Of a stretch of 64,000 nt of DNA, positions 29,837 to 40,247 are shown one piece after another. The stretch's first letter is position 1. The number at the start of each line of letters is the position of its first letter. The position numbers were made by a program, and so were the translations under genes. Under the pieces are notes generated by a model that saw only the letters and a list, made by a program, of their open reading frames with translations, had not been told where the DNA came from and searched no databases. This DNA comes from Spiroplasma gladiatoris (lineage in GTDB: Bacteria; Bacillota_I; Bacilli_A; Mycoplasmatales; Mycoplasmataceae). The stretch lies in NCBI RefSeq assembly GCF_004379335.1, contig NZ_CP038013.1:310001-374000 (forward strand), read 5' to 3'.

Positions 29837-30016
29837 TTTATCTCCAATTTTGATCGCTCCGGTCGGACATACCATTTGACAAGTTTTTAATTCTTTATTA
29901 TTTTCTTTTGCTTCTGCCAAACCATCTTCGTCCATAAATAAAACATCATCTTCATCAACGCTAACGCAAGCTTCACATCCAATGCAAAGACCTTTATCTA
30001 CTCAAGTTTTTTTCAT
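29831..30016 (-). CDS. Ferredoxin, [4Fe-4S]
   Basis: A 61-residue protein beginning MKKTWVDKGLCIGCEACV. The CxxCxxC cluster (C11, C14, C17) and a distant Cys-Pro (VCPTGAI) give the four ligands for a single [4Fe-4S] cluster. Acidic residues fill the middle. ATG 30016 follows GGAGAAA on the minus strand. It is a low-potential electron carrier; IspG (18472-19548) needs such a donor. Too short for routine length filters but clear by motif. Confidence 0.88.
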
Positions 30017-30105
30017 AAATTTTTCTCCTATTTATAATATAATAACAAAAATTTTAAATTCTAATGAAATAATTTATAATATTAAAAGATTAAGAGGTGA
30101 AATTA

Positions 30106-30783
30106 GTGGCTGAACTTTCAAGAATGGAAAGAAATAAAAAACTACACATTCAAATAAGAAATGAAATTGTTTATAAAAAACAACAACAAGATGAGAAGTC
30201 ATTAATTTATTCTACTTTTGAAAGATTAAAACTAATCGATTTAAATTTTTTTAAAGAAAAATTAGATGAGTTTGACAAAAACCATCAAATGGAAAAGCCT
30301 TTTTTAGATAAAGATAAATCAAATAGTTTAATATCTGAAGAAATTAGATTTGAAATAAAACAAGAAATTGCAAATTTAAAAAAAATTAAACAAACAGTAA
30401 ATAAAAAACCGCTTGTCAATATTAACGACTATGAAGAATTTCAAGTTAAATCTCCAAAATATTTAAGTTATTGTGAAGGATTAAAGCAAAATGAAAACAT
30501 CTTTATGCTAAATATTGATAAGTTTAAAGAAAAGCAAAGAAACTTAAAAGACCCTGCTCATGACATTTCTATGTCAACAGTTCAACAAGTTAGAAATGCA
30601 GATACTAGACCAACATTACAAATGATAAGATCTGTTGAAGAAAGACTTGAAATTGGTCAAAAAAGAGTTAATAAAGCTTGAGTGACATATAGCAAAAAAA
30701 GAAGATTTAAAAAAATAATTTGAGCATTTGTAGTATTTTTTCTATTAATGATAATAGTATTAATAATTCCATTTTTTGTTTAA
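30106..30783 (+). CDS. Tail-anchored helical protein, unknown
   Basis: A 225-residue mostly helical, Lys-rich protein with one membrane segment at the extreme C-terminus (about residues 203-224), preceded by a basic KKRRFKK stretch. This is a tail-anchored layout with a cytoplasmic domain. The start is GTG 30106, 7 nt after AGAGGTG; an in-frame GTG at 30097 overlaps the RBS and is less likely. Upstream of cmk by 14 nt, so probably in the cmk-der-gpsA operon. No family is recognised. Confidence 0.65.
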
Positions 30784-30797
30784 GGAGTAACTAAGTA

Positions 30798-31463
30798 GTG
30801 AAATCAAAAATTAATATTGCAGTTGATGGAACTGCGAGTAGTGGAAAAAGCTCTGTATTAATGAAAGTAGCAGAGCAATTAGGTTTACATTTTATTGATA
30901 CAGGACTAATGTATAGAGCGTTTACAAAATTATGTTTAGAAAACAATGTAGATTTTTTTAACGAAAAACAAATTGTAAATCAATTACAAAACTTTAATTG
31001 TGAATATAAATTAAATAACGACGTATTTATTAATAATAAAAACTATACAAGTTTTTTATCTGACTATGATGTTGCAGAAAATATAAAATATATAGCAAAA
31101 ATTGATAAAGTCCGTGAAAAAATGGTAAATTTACAAAGAAAAATGGCAGAAGATGGTGGAAAAGTTATGGTTGGTAGAGATATAACAACTGTTGTTTTAC
31201 CAAATGCTGATTTAAAAATTTATCTAGATTGTTCTGCAGAAAAGCGTGCCGAAAGAAGATTTTTGCAAAATAAAAAAAACAATATAACTCCTAATGATTA
31301 TGAAGATATTTTAAGACAAATAAACCAAAGAGATGAATGAGATAAAAACCGAAAAAATAGTCCTTTACTTATAGCAAAAGATGCATGAGTAATTGATACA
31401 AGTAATTTAGAAATTGATCAAGTTGTAGAATTAATAAAAAATAAAATAGAAACTATAATTTAA
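30798..31463 (+). CDS. cmk: Cytidylate kinase
   Basis: A 221-residue NMP kinase with P-loop [22 protein letters not shown] for substrate and [15 protein letters not shown]. It phosphorylates CMP and dCMP. The start is GTG 30798 with AAGGAG upstream. The TGA at 31337 and another at 31387 are Trp. cmk followed by der is a standard order. Confidence 0.95.
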
Positions 31464-31476
31464 TAGGAGGTATTAT

Positions 31477-32787
31477 ATGTCAAGAAAAGGTGTTGTTGCA
31501 ATTGTTGGAAGGCCAAATGTTGGTAAGTCGACTCTTTTTAATAGAATAATAAAAGAAAAAAAAGCAATTGTAGAAGATAAACCCGGAGTTACTAGAGATA
31601 GAATGTATGGTAATGCTGAGTGATTAACAAGACCTTTTATTGTAGTTGATACTGGTGGTATAACACTTCAAGATAGTGCGTTTGCAAAAGAAATCAAGAT
31701 GCAAGCAGAAATAGCTATGAAAGAAGCGGATGTAATAGTGTTTACATTAAATTTTAAAGAAGGAATTACTTTAGAAGATGAAGCAGTGGCAAAAATACTT
31801 TATAAAACAAAAAAACCAATAATCTTAGCTATAAACAAATATGATAAAAAAGAAACTTTTGATGAAGCATATAATTATATGTCGTTTGGTTTTGGCGAAC
31901 CATATTTAATATCTTCTTCTCACGGTATTGGGATTGGTGATTTACTAGATTGTATAATTGAAAAATTACCTAGTTTTAATGATAACGATTTAGAAAATAA
32001 CACTAAACTAGCAATTGTTGGAAGACCAAATGTTGGAAAATCAAGTTTAGTAAACTCATTGGTTGGAGAAACTAGAATGATAGTTTCAGATATTCCCGGA
32101 ACAACTGTTGATAGTGTGGACTCTTTAATTAAAGTAAATGGTCAAAACTATACAATTATTGATACAGCAGGAATGAGAAAAAAAGGGAAAATTTATGAAA
32201 ATTTAGAAAAATATAGTTATTTAAGGTCTCTAACATCAATTAATAAATCAGATATAGTTTTACTTATGCTTGACTCTAGTGTTCCCATAAGTGATCATGA
32301 CACTAATATTGGAGGATTTGCTTTTGATGAAAGTAAACCTATAATAATAATTGGTAATAAATGAGATTTAGTTGAAAAAAACACAAACACAATGTTTAAA
32401 AAAGAAGAAGAAATAAAAGCCTACTTTAAATATTTAAATTATGCAAGCGTTTTATTTGTTTCTGCAAAAGAAAACAAAAGAGTTAATAAAATATTTGATG
32501 CGATTGAATTAATTAAAAAGAATCTAAAAAAACGAATTAGAACTAGTATCTTAAATGAAGTTTTTAATAAGGCACAATTAATTAATCCTGCTCCAAATCA
32601 TAATGGTGGAAGACTTAAAATTTATTACTCTTCACAAGTTGAAGCTTATTTGCCAACATTTGTATTATTTGTAAATAACCCAAGTTATGTACATTTCTCA
32701 TATAAAAGATTTTTAGAAAATCAAATAAGATCACAATTTGATTTTAGCGGTGTTCCTATAAAAATAATATTTAGAGAAAGGAAATAA
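31477..32787 (+). CDS. der: Ribosome assembly GTPase Der (EngA)
   Basis: A 436-residue protein with two G domains in tandem: GRPNVGKST near residue 11 and GRPNVGKSS near residue 183, each with its DTxG switch (VDTGGIT, IDTAGMR), then a KH-like C-terminal domain. Der is needed for 50S maturation. The RBS is TAGGAGG. TGA is Trp at 31621 and 32362. Confidence 0.96.
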
Positions 32788-32789
32788 AG

Positions 32790-33794
32790 ATGAAAAAAAC
32801 AAAAGTAACAATTATTGGTACAGGTGCATATGGTACAGTTCTTGCCAATGTATTAGCTGATAATGGACATGAAGTTATTATGTATGGTATTGACAATATG
32901 CAAGTTCACGATATAAATACAAATCATTTAAACACAAGATTTTTTCAAGACTTATTAATTAACAATAACATTAGAGCAACAACAGATATTGAATTGGCAA
33001 TGAAAGAAGCGCAAGTTGTAATTTTATCAACTCCAACTTTTGCTATTGATGATGCTGTTGATAAAATTATAAAATTTGGTAAAAGAGAAATGCATATAAT
33101 AAATGTTGCAAAGGGTTTAGATGAAAACAGTTTAGATGTACTTAGCAAACATATTATCAATAAATTAAAATATAGCAATATAATGAAATCTTTTGGTGCA
33201 ATTTATGGTCCTTCTGTTGCAATTGAAGTTATTATGAGAAAACCAACTTGTGTTATGAGTTGTAATAGTGATCTAGAAACTGCAAATTATATTGCTGAAT
33301 TATTTACAAATAATTACTTTATTGTAAAATCAACTACTGACTTAGTTGGTTGTGAAATAGCTGCAGCTTTAAAAAATACTGTAGCAATAGCTAGTGGCAT
33401 ATTACATGGATTTGGTGCTGCAGATAATGCAAAAGCATCACTAATAACAATTGGAAATGCTGAAATATTTAACATAGCTAAATCTTATGGAGCTAAATTA
33501 GAAACTTTTATGAATTTTGCAACTTTAGGAGATTTAATTTTAACAGCAAGTTCTCAAAAATCTAGAAACTTTTCATTAGGTGTTCAAATAGCTCAAAAAG
33601 ACGATGCAGCTGCCGTTTTAAGATATCATAAAAATACAGTTGAAGGCGTTAAAACTTGTGAAATCGCGTTTAAGATAGTTAAAAAACTAAAAATTTCATC
33701 ACCATTATTTGAAATAATGTATAAAATACTATACAATAAGGGTAAGCCTAGTGTGTTAATCAATGATTTTTTTAAATACGCAAAGGTAGTATAG
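32790..33794 (+). CDS. gpsA: Glycerol-3-phosphate dehydrogenase [NAD(P)+]
   Basis: A 334-residue enzyme with dinucleotide fold IIGTGAYGTVLANVL, catalytic-region GCEIAAALKNTVAIASG and a terminal EGVKTCE segment. It makes sn-glycerol 3-phosphate for membrane lipids. It starts 2 nt after der. The substrate loop KGLDENS and YGPSVAIEV are in place. Confidence 0.95.
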   Translation: MKKTKVTIIGTGAYGTVLANVLADNGHEVIMYGIDNMQVHDINTNHLNTRFFQDLLINNNIRATTDIELAMKEAQVVILSTPTFAIDDAVDKIIKFGKREMHIINVAKGLDENSLDVLSKHIINKLKYSNIMKSFGAIYGPSVAIEVIMRKPTCVMSCNSDLETANYIAELFTNNYFIVKSTTDLVGCEIAAALKNTVAIASGILHGFGAADNAKASLITIGNAEIFNIAKSYGAKLETFMNFATLGDLILTASSQKSRNFSLGVQIAQKDDAAAVLRYHKNTVEGVKTCEIAFKIVKKLKISSPLFEIMYKILYNKGKPSVLINDFFKYAKVV

Positions 33795-33814
33795 ATATAA
33801 GGGGTAGATACAAG

Positions 33815-34093
33815 ATGACAAAAAAAGAATTGTCTGATAAATTAGCTTCAGAATTTAACCAATCAAAAGCTGATGGTGAAAAAATGGTTAACTTCATTTT
33901 TGATGCTATTGCAAGTAGTTTAGTTAATGGTGAAGAAGTTGCTATTGCCGGATTTGGAAAATTCGCTACTGCAGACCGTGCTGCAAGAGAAGGTGTTAAT
34001 CCTTCAACAGGGGAAAAAATTAAAATTGAAGCAACAACAGTTGCTAAGTTTAAAGTTGCAAAACAACTTAAAGAAGCAGTAGCTAAAAAATAA
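33815..34093 (+). CDS. hup: HU-type DNA-binding protein
   Basis: A 92-residue HU/IHF protein (MTKKELSDKLA, GFGKFATADRAAREGVNPSTG, with the flexible DNA-binding arm around the Pro). der-gpsA-hup is the order in Bacillus. A chromosome-compacting protein. A terminator follows. Confidence 0.95.
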   Translation: MTKKELSDKLASEFNQSKADGEKMVNFIFDAIASSLVNGEEVAIAGFGKFATADRAAREGVNPSTGEKIKIEATTVAKFKVAKQLKEAVAKK

Positions 34094-34106
34094 TTAGTTA
34101 CAATTT

Positions 34107-34140
34107 AAATAAGAGTTGCTTAGCAGCTCTTATTTTTTTT
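34107..34140 (+). terminator. Terminator after hup
   Basis: AAATAAGAGTTGC pairs with GCAGCTCTTATTT (one G-T pair) around TTA, then eight T residues. Confidence 0.88.
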
Positions 34141-34154
34141 GTTTAGGAGGATAA

Positions 34155-34709
34155 ATGTTTGATTTATTAAAAAATGGTGTCATTAACAAAAAAAGTCTAC
34201 TTATATTAAACTACTCAAAACTAGAAATTAACGAAAATCAATTAGCCATCTTATTAATAATAATGGAATTGTCAAATGAAGAACAAAAAAACTTTACACC
34301 CTCACAAATTGCAAAGTATATGTATTTAGATAAAGATCAAATAGAACAAGAAATTAGTAATCTTTTAATAAAAGAATTGATAAGAATTGAGCAAAAAGGA
34401 AAAAAAGCCGTACTAGATTTAACACCTTTATTTAATAAAATAATTGTTAATTTAGAAGAACAAAATTCAAACCTAGCTAATGATATAAAATACTCATTTA
34501 TTGAGCAAATGTTAAATATTAAACTTTCTCAAGAAGATATAGATGTAATTATCGAATATATCAACCAAGGTCTTTCTAAACCAAAAATATTATCAATTAT
34601 TACTGAAAATAAAATTGATAATTTTGAAGCCTTAAAAGATCATTTAGATGAATATGTAAAAAAATCAAAAACGTTAAAAATAACTAGATATAACTGATTA
34701 AATGATTAA
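34155..34709 (+). CDS. DnaD-like replication protein
   Basis: A 184-residue protein with an N-terminal winged helix (ITMELSNEEQ-like helix, FTPSQIAKYMYLDKDQIEQEIS) and a C-terminal helical segment KLSQEDIDVIIEYINQGLS that resembles the DnaD C-domain. In Firmicutes DnaD helps load the replicative helicase. The TGA at 34695 is Trp, so the stop is TAA 34707. Its last 26 bases overlap the end of recU on the other strand. Confidence 0.75.
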
Positions 34710-35169
34710 GATAGCTAATTAAATCTAGAACTAAATTTTTTCTTTGCAATTCATAACAATTATTTATAAATCAATCATATTCAATTTTCTTTTTCCTAAA
34801 TTTTTTTATATATGAATAATTTAAACAAAAATATTTATCATACATGTGAAAGTAAATGAGAATAAACGTTAAACCTTTTAATTTCATAATAAGATCAAGT
34901 TTGTCAACTTGATTTTTTTTTAAATTATTAAGATCAAAATAATTTTTACTAGTTTCTTTTGCTTCGAATTCTAAATAAAAACCTTTATAGATTCCATTAT
35001 AGTCGCAAAATTGGTTCTTATCTAATTTAGCTTTAATTATATTATTTTCAATACTTATTAGTTTGTTATTGACAGGCATTTTTTGAACAAGTAAACCCAA
35101 ACTTATTCAAAACTCTAAACAATTATTTATTATCGTTTCTAAATACATTCCTTTATTTGCAAGTATCAT
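34684..35169 (-). CDS. recU: Holliday junction resolvase RecU
   Basis: A 161-residue RecU. NKGMYLETIINN near the start and DYNGIYKGFYLEFEAKET carry the nuclease-site Asp/Glu/Lys residues, and LKKNQVDKLDLIMKLKG is the family helix. It cuts Holliday junctions during RecA-dependent repair. ATG 35169 follows GGAGGATT on the minus strand. The gene ends within dnaD on the opposite strand. In Bacillus recU also neighbours gpsB and rnpB. Confidence 0.88.
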
Positions 35170-35270
35170 TTTTAATCCTCCAATAATTAAATCGTAAAAT
35201 AAAATTATAATTTAACATTTTTTTAATAAATAATTAAAATCTTATACAATATTTAAAAGGAGATTTCAGT

Positions 35271-35606
35271 ATGGCTAATATTAATGCAAAACTTAGTAAA
35301 AAAGAAATTTTAGAAAAAGAATTTGAAGTCGAATATAAAGGATATAAAGTTGAAGAAGTAGATGCTTTTTTAGATATTGTTAGTGAAGATTATAAATACT
35401 ATGAAGATATGGAAATTAAAAAAGATAAAATAATTATGGACTTATCAAAAAAATTAGATGATTTAACTGAAGAATTGAATCAAACTATGGCAACTTTAAA
35501 ATTAACAGAACAACAACAAGAAGAATTAGCGAGAAAAGGTTTAAACTCTTCTGCACTTATCAAACGTATATCTGCTCTTGAAAAAACAAATTTTAATAAA
35601 GATTAA
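35271..35606 (+). CDS. gpsB: GpsB/DivIVA-domain protein
   Basis: A 111-residue protein with an N-terminal DivIVA membrane-binding motif (FEVEYKGYKVEEVDAFLDIV) and a coiled coil (about residues 40-85). GpsB tunes wall synthesis and division in walled Firmicutes; in a wall-less cell the division-site role is the likelier one. The RBS is AAAGGAGA. It lies directly before rnpB, the conserved order. Confidence 0.88.
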   Translation: MANINAKLSKKEILEKEFEVEYKGYKVEEVDAFLDIVSEDYKYYEDMEIKKDKIIMDLSKKLDDLTEELNQTMATLKLTEQQQEELARKGLNSSALIKRISALEKTNFNKD

Positions 35607-35627
35607 TTTATAGTGTAGAATATAAAT

Positions 35628-36010
35628 GTGAAATAATTTTTTGAATCAACTGCTATATTTGAAAAATAATATAGAGGAAACTCCACGCTTGCACATTCTG
35701 TGATGAATGTAGTGTTTGTGCTAAAGGAAAAAATAACTTTAGGCATCTTTTTTTGGTGACGACTTGAATTAACCTAAGTGCTATGCATATGGTGATTTCT
35801 TTAAAGTGCCACAGAGACGAATAGCTAGAAATAGTGAAATGGAACGGGTAAACTCCACAAGCAAGAAACTCAAATTATGGTAGAGGAGCTAAAAGATTGA
35901 GAAACGAATCAATCTTTTGGATCACTTTTTAAAGTGATAGATAGATAGTTGATGCGCTTTTGCGTACAGAACGTGGGTTATGATAAAAATTATATTCACT
36001 ATTTTTTTTA
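35628..36010 (+). ncRNA. rnpB: RNase P RNA, class B
   Basis: Contains conserved blocks of the Bacillus-type RNase P RNA: AGAGGAAACTCCACGCTTGC (35676 on), the universal GTGCCACAGAGACGAA (about 35807), GTGAAATGGAACGGGTAAAC, and ATAGATAG...ACAGAACGTGGGTTATG at the 3' part. Helix P1 is GTGAAATAATTTTT (35628) with AAAAATTATATTCAC (to 35999), and a T run follows. Catalytic RNA for 5' tRNA maturation. Confidence 0.95.
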
Positions 36011-36023
36011 AGGATTTGTTAAA

Positions 36024-36479
36024 ATGAAATATTTATTTGAATATTTACAAAAAAATAATTTAAGCTTATCAAGTTGTGAATCTTTTACTGGTGGAATGTT
36101 TGCTAGTTTATTTAGTGATATACCTGGAGCAAGTAATTATTTTAAAGGTAGTTTTATTTGTTATTCAAATGATTTTAAGATTGAACACTTGAAAATTAAT
36201 CAACAAGTTATTAAAAAAAATAGTGAAGTTTCAAAAGAAGTATTAGAATTAATGTTAAAAAACACAAAACAAATTTTAAAAACCGATGTTGTATTTGCAT
36301 TTAGTGGTTTTGCAACCCCAATTGATGTTAATAACTCAAGAAGTGGATTAAGTTATCTAGGATTTTTAATAAATGATAAATGTTATATATATCAATTTAT
36401 AATTAAAGAAGATATTAGTAGAAGTGAATATAAAAAACAAGCTATTGATTTTGTTTTAAGAAAATTTGCATCTATTTAA
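36024..36479 (+). CDS. cinA: CinA C-terminal domain protein
   Basis: A 151-residue single-domain CinA (nicotinamide-nucleotide amidohydrolase fold): LSSCESFTGGMFASLFSDIPGAS and NSEVSKEVLELML are the family marks. The family removes deamido-NMN; the Bacillus protein has an extra N-terminal domain, absent here. It precedes recA, as in Bacillus. The start follows AAGGATT. Confidence 0.88.
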   Translation: MKYLFEYLQKNNLSLSSCESFTGGMFASLFSDIPGASNYFKGSFICYSNDFKIEHLKINQQVIKKNSEVSKEVLELMLKNTKQILKTDVVFAFSGFATPIDVNNSRSGLSYLGFLINDKCYIYQFIIKEDISRSEYKKQAIDFVLRKFASI

Positions 36480-36537
36480 CATTTTTTTGTATATTTTTAT
36501 AATTTCTTAACGATATTTATATTGGGAGGAAATATTT

Positions 36538-37572
36538 ATGATAAAAAACACAGATACAAATTTAGAAAAGGAAGTAATTTTTAATATGGATAATATATAT
36601 GACGATCCAAACTTTAAAGCTGTATTAAAAGATATTGAAAAAACTTTTGGTAAAGGGTCAATCATGAGACTTGGGGATAAAGCAAACAATTTAATTGATA
36701 CTATTTCAAGTGGAAGTTTTTTGATCGATAAAGCAATTGGAATTGGAGGCTATCCAAAAGGAAGGATTATAGAAATTTTTGGTCCTGAATCAAGTGGAAA
36801 AACAACTTTATCTTTACATGCAATTTCTGAAGCACAAAAAAACAAAGGAAGAGCTGCTTTTATTGATGCAGAACACGCTTTAGATCCAAGGTATGCAAAA
36901 AATTTAGGAGTTGATGTTGAAAACTTAATTGTTGCTCAACCTGATTCTGGAGAACAAGCGCTTGATATATTAGAAATGCTAGTTAAATCAAATACAATGG
37001 ATATTGTGGTTGTTGATTCAGTTGCTGCACTTGTGCCTAAAAGTGAATTGGAAGGTGAAATGGGAGATCAACAAATTGGTTTACAAGCCAGACTTATGTC
37101 AAAAGCTTTGAGAAAATTGAACGGGATTATTTCTAAAACCAATACAACTGTTATTTTTATAAATCAATTAAGAGAAAAAGTAGGGGTAATATTTGGTAAT
37201 CCAGAAACAACTCCTGGTGGTAGAGCTTTAAGATTTTATTCATCTGTAAGAATGGAAGTTAGAAAAGGCGAAACAATCACGACTAATGGTGAAGCAAGTG
37301 CAAATAAAATAAAGATTAAAATTGTTAAAAATAAAGTCTCACCTCCATTTAAAACTTGTACAATAATTATTGCATATAACAAAGGTATTGAAAGAGATTT
37401 AGAAATAATTGAAATGGCAACTTTGTATAATGTTTTAACAAGAGCTGGTGTTTGATATTCATATAATGAAGAAAAAATTGGACAAGGAAAAGAATCGGTT
37501 AGAGAATGATTTAAAAACAATCAAGATAAGTTTTTAGAGATACAAAATAAAATTTCAGAATTAATGAAATAA
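36538..37572 (+). CDS. recA: Recombinase RecA, full length
   Basis: A 344-residue RecA with Walker A GPESSGKT at residues 82-89, Walker B-type [11 protein letters not shown], loop L1 [20 protein letters not shown] and loop L2 [20 protein letters not shown]. The first 17 residues are an extra N-terminal stretch; the start is fixed by GGGAGGA at 36524-36530. TGA at 37453 and 37508 is Trp. recA is disrupted in some Spiroplasma lineages; here it is complete. Confidence 0.96.
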
Positions 37573-37613
37573 TTATAAGAAAAAATTAATTATAATATTA
37601 AAGAAAGAGACAT

Positions 37614-38417
37614 ATGAAACAAAATACGCACTTAGAAAAACATAATAAAGGATATTTTCCTCAAGAATTAAACAGTGTTTTAAAAACTTTTTTCCTAACA
37701 CTTGTTTTTTGTTTTGCTGTATTAGCACTTTTATTAGGTTTATTATTTAGTTCAATAATTGAGGATAATTTAATAATAATAATTCCAATCATTGTTGTTT
37801 TTGCTTTTTTTTCTACACCTAATTTTTGTTTAGGTACAATAGAGTATTTAAAAATAAAAACTATCAATAGAGAAAAAGATAATAAAGTTTTAAAAGCTGC
37901 TTATATCTTTTTTCTAATTCCATATATTAACTTCTTAGTTTTTAGTATTCTTTTATTAATTAAAAAAAAGCATATTAAAAGTGGTCCGTTTACATATGAT
38001 AAAAAAATTAAATTTGTTTTCGGTTCTTTTTTAGAAATTATTTTTGGTCATACAAAAAAAGGAATTGCAAAAACAATTTTATTTAAAGGTTTATTAATAT
38101 TAATTTTAGAAATAGGGTGCTTAATTTTTGCTCTATTACTTTCTTTTAAAGTTATTAATTTTAATGATGAAGTTGGAAAATTAAAAATAAAGGATTTTTA
38201 TTTTTATATATATTTTTTATTAGCTCATATTTTAATGATAGTTTCTTATATAAAAGAAATCCCTTATGTTTCAAGAAAAACTATTGACAACACCAAAGAT
38301 AATAAATATAAATTTTGATTGTATTTAAGTATTGGATTACCTATAATTAATTTTATTGTTTGAACTACAATTACTTTTAAAAAATTAAAAATTGAAAGTA
38401 ATGTAAATTTAATATAA
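37614..38417 (+). CDS. Multi-pass membrane protein, unknown
   Basis: A 267-residue protein with about six hydrophobic segments and charged loops. The order of segments gives two similar halves (LNSVLKTFFLTLVFCFAVLA... and KGIAKTILFKGLLILILEIG...). No transporter family is recognised. AAAGAAAGAG precedes ATG 37614. Two TGA Trp codons lie near the C-terminus. A terminator follows. Confidence 0.65.
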
Positions 38418-38450
38418 ATAATAATTTTAAATACATTATTTAAAATTATT

Positions 38451-38486
38451 AACTTATTCTGTTGAAAATGGAATAAGTTTTTTTAT
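38451..38486 (+). terminator. Terminator before rny
   Basis: AACTTATTC pairs with GAATAAGTT, followed by seven T residues. Confidence 0.85.
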
Positions 38487-38542
38487 TTTAAAAATAATTT
38501 TAATTCGAAATATTTTTTAAAACTTTTTTATAATACTAAGTG

Positions 38543-38548
38543 TATAAT
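38543..38548 (+). promoter_or_regulatory. Likely -10 box of rny
   Basis: TATAAT about 47 nt before the ATG at 38595. Another TATAAT lies at 38529-38534. Either would leave the in-frame ATG at 38553 at or before the transcript start. Confidence 0.5.
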
Positions 38549-38594
38549 TATAATGTTTAAAAAAATACCTAATCTACTTGAAAGTAGGAATCGA

Positions 38595-40121
38595 ATGACA
38601 AATTTAGAAGATAACTCATGGTTTATAGTCGTAACAATTTTAGCAATAACAATATTTTTACTTATGTTATATTGTTGTTATTTGCTTTTTAATCGTCGAA
38701 GAAATCATGTAATTAAAAAAGCAAAAGAAGAAGCTAAAAAAATAAAAATGGAGGCGTTAGCTTCTGCCAAAATAGAAGCTACTATTTTAAAAAATACTAT
38801 TGAAGAAGAACTGTATTCAAAGCGTTTAGAAATAGATCATGAATCAGCAATTTTAGAACAAAAAAAAGTTAAATATTTTGAAGACTTGGAAAATTTAAAT
38901 TTAAGAGAATCAAAAATTGTTGAACAACAACTTGAAAATAATAGAGTTAAAAATAAGCTATCAATTGATGTTGATAATGTTGTAGAAATATTAGAAAAAT
39001 TAGCAAACATGTCTTCAGAAGAAGCAAAACAAAGACTAGAATCTTATGTTGAAAATGCTTATTTAGAAGATATTTATAAAGAAATAAAAGCAAAAGAAGA
39101 CTTGTTAAGGTTAAATTCAAGAGAAACAGCTCTAAATATATTAATTGATGCTATGGAAAAGGCTCACGTTCAAGTTTCTACAGAAAAAAATACTACAATA
39201 TTTAAACTTGAAGATGACTCATTAAAAGGAAAAATTATTGGTAGAGAAGGTAGAAATGTAAAAACATTTCAACAATATGGTGGTGTTGATATAATAATTG
39301 ATGAAGTACCAAATCGTATTGTTATTTCATCTTTTAATCCGATTAGAAGAGAAATTGCATACAATACTTTAGCAGAGTTGATTAAAATTGGAAGATTGCA
39401 ACCTGCCGCTATTGAAGAAACATTATTATTAGAAGAACAAAAAATTCAAGAATCATTTTTAAAAACAGGTTTAGAAGTTACCAAGGAATTAAATATATTT
39501 GATTTTCCTGAAGAAATTATTATTAATTTAGGAAAACTTAAGCACCGCTTTAGTTATGGGCAAAGTGTATTACAACACTCTATTGAAGTTGCAAAAATCG
39601 CAAGATCAATTGCTGAAACTTTAGAATTAGATACAGAAATAGCTCTTAAAGCAGGATTGTTACATGATATTGGTAAAGCAATTGATTTTGAACAAGAAGG
39701 TAGTCATGTTTTATTAGGAACTAATCTATTAAAAACTTATAAAATGGATAATATTATTGTAAATTGTGTAGAATCTCATCATGGCGATGTTGAAAAAAAA
39801 TCTGTTTATGCAGAAATTATATCTATATCTGATACCATTAGTGCTGCAAGATATGGAGCAAGAAATAATGGAGCTGAAGAGTTTTTTGAAAGACTTAAAG
39901 AAGTTGAAGAAGAATGCGAGAAGTTCTATGGGGTACTGAGAGCTTACGTGTTTCAGTCAGGAAGACAAATCCGTGTAATTGTAAATCCAGATTTAGTTAA
40001 AGATCATGAGTTAATGGATTTAACTCAAAAAATAAGAGAAAAAATAAAATCTATTAATAAAACTCCAGGTGATATTTATATAACTTTAATTAGAGAAAAA
40101 AGAGAAATAATAAAACTTTAA
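38595..40121 (+). CDS. rny: Ribonuclease Y
   Basis: A 508-residue endoribonuclease. In order: an N-terminal membrane anchor (about residues 8-32), a coiled coil (about 35-200), a KH domain (GKIIGREGRNVKTFQ) and an HD domain (LLHDIGKAIDFE, with VESHHGDVE). RNase Y starts decay of many mRNAs at the membrane. ATG 38595 is chosen: AGTAGGA precedes it by 5 nt, whereas the in-frame ATG 38553 has none. Confidence 0.95.
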   Translation: MTNLEDNSWFIVVTILAITIFLLMLYCCYLLFNRRRNHVIKKAKEEAKKIKMEALASAKIEATILKNTIEEELYSKRLEIDHESAILEQKKVKYFEDLENLNLRESKIVEQQLENNRVKNKLSIDVDNVVEILEKLANMSSEEAKQRLESYVENAYLEDIYKEIKAKEDLLRLNSRETALNILIDAMEKAHVQVSTEKNTTIFKLEDDSLKGKIIGREGRNVKTFQQYGGVDIIIDEVPNRIVISSFNPIRREIAYNTLAELIKIGRLQPAAIEETLLLEEQKIQESFLKTGLEVTKELNIFDFPEEIIINLGKLKHRFSYGQSVLQHSIEVAKIARSIAETLELDTEIALKAGLLHDIGKAIDFEQEGSHVLLGTNLLKTYKMDNIIVNCVESHHGDVEKKSVYAEIISISDTISAARYGARNNGAEEFFERLKEVEEECEKFYGVLRAYVFQSGRQIRVIVNPDLVKDHELMDLTQKIREKIKSINKTPGDIYITLIREKREIIKL

Positions 40122-40149
40122 TTAAGTTAAAATTAAATAAAACAATAAC

Positions 40150-40185
40150 AAAAAAATGTTTCTTGTATGAAACATTTTTTTATTA
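40150..40185 (+). terminator. Terminator after rny
   Basis: AAAAAAATGTTTC (40150-40162) pairs with GAAACATTTTTTT (40169-40181). Confidence 0.88.
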
Positions 40186-40247
40186 TTGATTATAACTATT
40201 AGTTACTTTAAACAAAAGTTTTTATATAATGGATTAGAAAGATTTTC

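Noticed and set aside
38553-38594. Longer N-terminus for RNase Y from ATG 38553
   Set aside because: No RBS, and the -10 boxes place the transcript start at or near this codon; ATG 38595 has a proper RBS.
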